A DNA stretch of 19,258 nt from positions 1 through 19,258 of the forward strand of contig DEYM01000039.1 in NCBI GenBank assembly GCA_002364555.1. The letters are read 5' to 3'. Shown piece by piece: positions 15,937 through 19,258 of this stretch (within the stretch, counting starts at the first letter, position 1; every line of letters begins with the position of its first letter). The notes under the pieces are model-generated. The model saw only the letters and a list, made by a program, of their open reading frames with translations. It made no database searches and was not told the origin of the DNA. The position numbers and the translations under genes are program-made. The DNA is from Phycisphaerales bacterium UBA3158 (GTDB lineage: Bacteria; Planctomycetota; Phycisphaerae; Phycisphaerales; SM1A02).

Positions 15937-17805
15937 ATGAATTCATTCGAATCCCCCTCATCCAATATTCAGGCCGTTCTCCATCGACAAGGTGAACAAT
16001 GGGCGTGCATAGCCGGTCAGCCTGAGGGGGCTGGCGACGTCCGGATCATCGATTCGAGAATGATCGAGACCGAGGATCAGATCCAACCATGGATCGAATC
16101 CGTGAATGCAGACTCGGTGAGAGTCGTCATCCCGGCCTCTGAAACCATCTGCAGAACATGCAGCCTTCCCGATGGCAGTGAGGAAGAACTTGAAGAGGCG
16201 GTTCGACTGCAGGCGGAAACTCAACTGCTGGGAACAGCTCCTCCACATCGACTCGGCATCTCGCTCATTCCCGGTGCGGAAACCGACACTGTTCGAACCG
16301 GACTGATACTTGCCTGGCCCGAATCATCGCCATGGACTGCGCCCGACCTTGACCCTGCTCCACTGTTTGCACCCGATGTCGCCGGACTCTGTGCGTTGCT
16401 CAATGACACTCGTCCAGCGGAGCCCCTTCTCTGGGTCGACGGTGAAGAATCGAGTCTTTGCATCGCGCTGGCACATCTGCAGGGCATACAGGTACGTAGT
16501 CTTCGAGAAGACTTCCAATCCGAATCCACTGGCAAGCTCGTTTCCAACGCCGTCATTGAGACGGGTCTGCAAGCCGAACTACCGATGGATCGACTGAAGA
16601 CCATGGCGATGTCCGCATCGGAGAACACGGGCGACCGTACTCGATACCTGATCTTGCCACAGGACGTTCGCCAGCAGCTTTCGGAACGACTCGTCGGTGA
16701 TGTCGACATCGATTCGAACTGGCTGGAGCACTATGCGATCGCCTCTGGCATCCTGCTGGCGATGTCTACGGATCTGATCTCGCTGACCATGCTTCAACGA
16801 GAGCTCCCGGTGGTCGAACCAAGTCTTCTGGAGGCGACGACAAGCCAACTCTCCAACCGTCGAATCGCCTCCTGGCTGATCGCCGCGGCGATCATCCTCT
16901 TCATATTCGCACCTGTTCTGCTCAATGGACTTCGCTTCGGACTTCTTCAAATCTCCCATCCTTCACTGGATGACCAGATCCAGATGAACGAGCGAATCGA
17001 TCGCCAGAATGCGATGTATCGAGCCATTTCATCCCAGGCCTGGCCCATGACGAAGCTTCTGGGCGATGTCTCCAGCAGTCTTCCGGTCGGCGTCGAGCTT
17101 GAAACAGTTCGACTCTCACATGGTCAGCCCCTCAAGCTGAGCGGCAAGGCGACACCATCGGATGGACTGGATGCCGCAAGGCTGGTCACCACCATGAAGG
17201 ACCAGCTGGAATCCACAGGTGTCTTCGATGATGTCACCCTCCGGTGGGAGAATCCAGAGACCTATGGACCACGGACCTTCACGATCGAAGCCCGGGTGGC
17301 GAGACCTCTCCTGAGACCCAGGTATGCGGAGGATCGAGACTTCGGGGCTCTGACGCTTGCTCAAAGAAAATACGGCGTCGATGCCGTCACTCAGCCCGGC
17401 ACCGAGACCATGGCCCAGAACACACCCGTTCCGACGACTTCAAGCCCACCCGCGTCAAGACCCAAGCCGAACAATCCGGTCCTCAGGGCGGACGCAGACG
17501 ATTCATCGAATGCTTCTCGAAGATCGGGCTCGAGTCGACGACCCACGACCCGCACAGGCGATGGGACATCGAGGGGTGACGCGGATAGTCGAGCGGGGAA
17601 TTCCGGAACAGCCATGTCCGGGCGAATCCCCGAGATGCTCACTGAATCGCAGATCGCAGGCATGTCCGCCGCCGAAGTCAGGCAACAACTTGTCGAGGTT
17701 TCGGGCGCCAAGAAATTCGCCCGGAACAATCCCGAGATCCAGAAGCAACTCAGTGACCAGTTCACCCTGCTCATGGCAGGCCTGAAAACGAAGAGCAAGC
17801 CCTGA
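15937..17805 (+). CDS. gspL: GspL-like platform protein with PilM-PilN-like architecture and long C-terminal tail
   Basis: GspL links the GspE ATPase to the membrane platform. The 622-residue product has three parts. Residues 1-305 are a cytoplasmic domain with actin-like (PilM/GspL) features, such as LLWVDGEESSLCIALAHLQG. One membrane helix follows at about 310-330 (RIASWLIAAAIILFIFAPVLL). A periplasmic PilN-like part spans roughly 340-460, with SLPVGVELETVRLSHGQPLK, LSGKATPSDG and a F-D-DVTLRWENP stretch. After about 470 the protein does not resemble GspL. Roughly 90 residues rich in Ser, Arg, Thr and Pro are followed by a helical end (567-622, MLTESQIAGMSAAEVRQQL...). A stop codon at 15922 in the same frame makes 15937 the earliest likely start. 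No Shine-Dalgarno sequence is seen. The name rests on architecture and operon position. Confidence 0.8.
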   Translation: MNSFESPSSNIQAVLHRQGEQWACIAGQPEGAGDVRIIDSRMIETEDQIQPWIESVNADSVRVVIPASETICRTCSLPDGSEEELEEAVRLQAETQLLGTAPPHRLGISLIPGAETDTVRTGLILAWPESSPWTAPDLDPAPLFAPDVAGLCALLNDTRPAEPLLWVDGEESSLCIALAHLQGIQVRSLREDFQSESTGKLVSNAVIETGLQAELPMDRLKTMAMSASENTGDRTRYLILPQDVRQQLSERLVGDVDIDSNWLEHYAIASGILLAMSTDLISLTMLQRELPVVEPSLLEATTSQLSNRRIASWLIAAAIILFIFAPVLLNGLRFGLLQISHPSLDDQIQMNERIDRQNAMYRAISSQAWPMTKLLGDVSSSLPVGVELETVRLSHGQPLKLSGKATPSDGLDAARLVTTMKDQLESTGVFDDVTLRWENPETYGPRTFTIEARVARPLLRPRYAEDRDFGALTLAQRKYGVDAVTQPGTETMAQNTPVPTTSSPPASRPKPNNPVLRADADDSSNASRRSGSSRRPTTRTGDGTSRGDADSRAGNSGTAMSGRIPEMLTESQIAGMSAAEVRQQLVEVSGAKKFARNNPEIQKQLSDQFTLLMAGLKTKSKP

Positions 17806-18395
17806 TGAACACACAGGAACACGTGGATCGCTTCAAGGAATTCCCACGCTCGATGCAGTGGGTCATTCTCGCTTCGATCGTGATGATCGGATTCCTGCTC
17901 TGGGCGAATCTGGTTCGTCCCACATCCGCGAGCTGGCAGGAGGAATCGGATCAGATCGAACGTAATCTGGCCAGACTCAACGGCACGGACAGCATTCCAT
18001 CGGATATCCGCCAGGCGACCATCGGCTATGGAGACCTGCAACTTCCAGATCGGAAACAACAGGGTTCACTTCAGCTGGCGCAACATGTCCAGCAACTCCT
18101 CGAGGAATACGGCATCAAGAACGATACCTTCACCCTGATGCAGAGCTCCCCACTGAATGCCTCGAAGGCAGCGGGACTCACCAGGGGCAATGAAAAGATC
18201 GAGCGACTCAAGGGAGAAGTCGACTTCAGCAGCAAACCCAACGTCGCCATCGACATCATTTCAGCCATGGAGAGTGATTCCGCCATCGATGCGATCTCCT
18301 CCATCAAGCTCGACCGTGAAAGCCAGGGCAACATAAGGGTTCGAATCACGATTGAATCATGGGTCAAAGCCAGCCGAGGAGGGCGTCGAAGATGA
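17805..18395 (+). CDS. gspM: GspM/PilO-like platform protein
   Basis: This 196-residue bitopic protein has a short cytoplasmic N-terminus, one membrane helix at about 18-37 (QWVILASIVMIGFLLWANLV), a probable coiled-coil stretch (ESDQIERNLARLN), and a small periplasmic domain. That is the layout of GspM and PilO, which pair with GspL or PilN. The periplasmic part (SLQLAQHVQQLLEEYGIKND, then NVAIDIISAMESDSAIDAIS) fits the ferredoxin-like fold expected there. It begins one base inside the gspL stop (TGATG), the usual L-M gene pair. Sequence conservation is low in this family, so position and topology carry the call. Confidence 0.8.
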   Translation: MNTQEHVDRFKEFPRSMQWVILASIVMIGFLLWANLVRPTSASWQEESDQIERNLARLNGTDSIPSDIRQATIGYGDLQLPDRKQQGSLQLAQHVQQLLEEYGIKNDTFTLMQSSPLNASKAAGLTRGNEKIERLKGEVDFSSKPNVAIDIISAMESDSAIDAISSIKLDRESQGNIRVRITIESWVKASRGGRRR

Positions 18396-19258
18396 ATTCG
18401 AAGAACCCTCTGATGTCTCCTCTGGGACTGAGCATCCTGGCCATCCTGATGATCCTCATCGTGCTTGCAGCAGAGCTACCCGCCCTCGTCTCGTCCACGG
18501 GAACAGCGATCTTCAGCAGCGTTCCGGAGAAGGACACGACCGCCGATCTGATTGAACAGCACAAGAAGGTGATGGAGACCGATCGTGACCGGTTCAACGG
18601 GCGATCCTTCTTCTTCACGCCCCCGTCGCCACCTCGGCCAAAGCCAAAGGTCGACAAACCAGCGGTAGCCGCACCTCCTCCACCACCTCCGCCTCCGAAG
18701 GTGGACACCACGCCACCCAAGCCGACCTATCCCAAGAACTACACCGGTCCCAATCTCGAGGCGATCGTCGGCCCGACAGCCTTCTTCAGACCAAGCAGTG
18801 GCAAGCTCATCATCGTCAATGTGGGTGATACCAAGCAGGACATCGAGGTACTGGGGACCAATGCACCCAGAAGCATCGAGGTCAAGTACAAGGGAGGCGG
18901 TCCCTACACAGTCGATCTCTTCGAGATGTCGGAACCCGACTTCCTCAATCAGGAGATCGACTCGACTGATGCCGAGAAGGACATCGTCACAGAGACTCGT
19001 GACCCGGATGCGATCGAGCCTGAACTGGCCACCTCCACAGGTTGGCCCGCGGGCACGATCGCCGGAGACGAGGTTCGAATCCGGTATCGCCAGGGACCTT
19101 ACGAAGGAACAATCACCGGAATTCTCAGACGAGCGAACCAGACATGGCTGGTGCTCGAGAAGCCCGGAGATGATGAACCTGTCGAGATATTCAAGGCCGA
19201 CGTGATCTCCGTACAGAACATGACGCCTCTGCCTCCGGAACCGGAACCTGAACCGGAA
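18392..19258 (+). CDS. GspC-position inner-membrane clamp protein, partial (runs off right edge)
   Basis: The first 289 residues are present and the frame is open to the window edge. A membrane helix at about 9-31 (PLGLSILAILMILIVLAAEL) is followed by a short helical linker and a proline-rich spacer from about 76 to 116 that includes eight consecutive prolines, which suits spanning the periplasm. Two compact segments come next: LEAIVGPTAFFRPSSGKLII...VDLFE, and a beta-rich block GDEVRIRYRQGPYEGTITGI...VEIFKADVISVQ that looks like a small SH3/Sm-like barrel. The visible end is a PEPEPEPE tract. Position after gspM and topology match GspC/PilP, which bridge the inner platform and the secretin. 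However, I do not see the conserved GspC homology region. The ATGA overlap with gspM supports the start. Confidence 0.7.
   Translation, partial: MNSKNPLMSPLGLSILAILMILIVLAAELPALVSSTGTAIFSSVPEKDTTADLIEQHKKVMETDRDRFNGRSFFFTPPSPPRPKPKVDKPAVAAPPPPPPPPKVDTTPPKPTYPKNYTGPNLEAIVGPTAFFRPSSGKLIIVNVGDTKQDIEVLGTNAPRSIEVKYKGGGPYTVDLFEMSEPDFLNQEIDSTDAEKDIVTETRDPDAIEPELATSTGWPAGTIAGDEVRIRYRQGPYEGTITGILRRANQTWLVLEKPGDDEPVEIFKADVISVQNMTPLPPEPEPEPE

Overview
The window is bacterial chromosomal DNA of moderately high GC and is densely coded. It holds 17 genes. The minus-strand metH at the left edge and the plus-strand gspC-position gene at the right edge are cut by the window. No RNA gene, insertion sequence, CRISPR array or prophage was seen, and no gap between genes exceeds about 225 bases. 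Few genes have a clear Shine-Dalgarno sequence. That, the make-up of the type II secretion cluster, and a lineage-specific-looking secreted helical protein beside it suggest a Planctomycetota-like organism, perhaps Phycisphaerae. This placement is an inference, not a database result.

Layout. (1) 1-2204, minus: the N-terminal 734 residues of cobalamin-dependent methionine synthase (homocysteine, pterin and B12-cap domains). A sigma70-like promoter sits so close to the ATG that the mRNA may be leaderless. (2) 2331-5406, plus: a translationally coupled trio made of an exported LolA/lipoprotein-sorting-like protein, a NatA-type ABC ATPase and a NatB-type ABC-2 permease. (3) 5393-6568, minus: an MFS transporter whose 3' end overlaps the permease by 14 bases. 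(4) 6747-7451, plus: a full-length subunit A of a 3-oxoacid CoA-transferase with no subunit B beside it. (5) 7677-9095, plus: a secreted, helix-rich protein of unknown function in which I see a roughly 110-residue module about three times over. (6) 9144 to the right edge, plus: a compact type II secretion operon in the order gspE-F-G-H-I-J-K-L-M and a gspC-position gene. Most junctions overlap by 1-4 bases or are only a few bases apart.

How the genes work together. GspE is the assembly ATPase and GspF the inner-membrane platform. GspG is the major pseudopilin, and GspH, I, J and K are the minor pseudopilins that form the tip. GspL and GspM link the ATPase to the pseudopilus. The last gene has the shape of an inner-membrane clamp (one membrane segment and a proline-rich periplasmic spacer) and probably leads to an outer-membrane secretin gene beyond the window. 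No prepilin peptidase or secretin is inside the window.

The parts that look least ordinary are the triplicated helical protein just upstream of gspE, the GspL-like protein with a PilM-PilN-like architecture and a long disordered tail, the unusual GspC-position protein, and the orphan CoA-transferase subunit.
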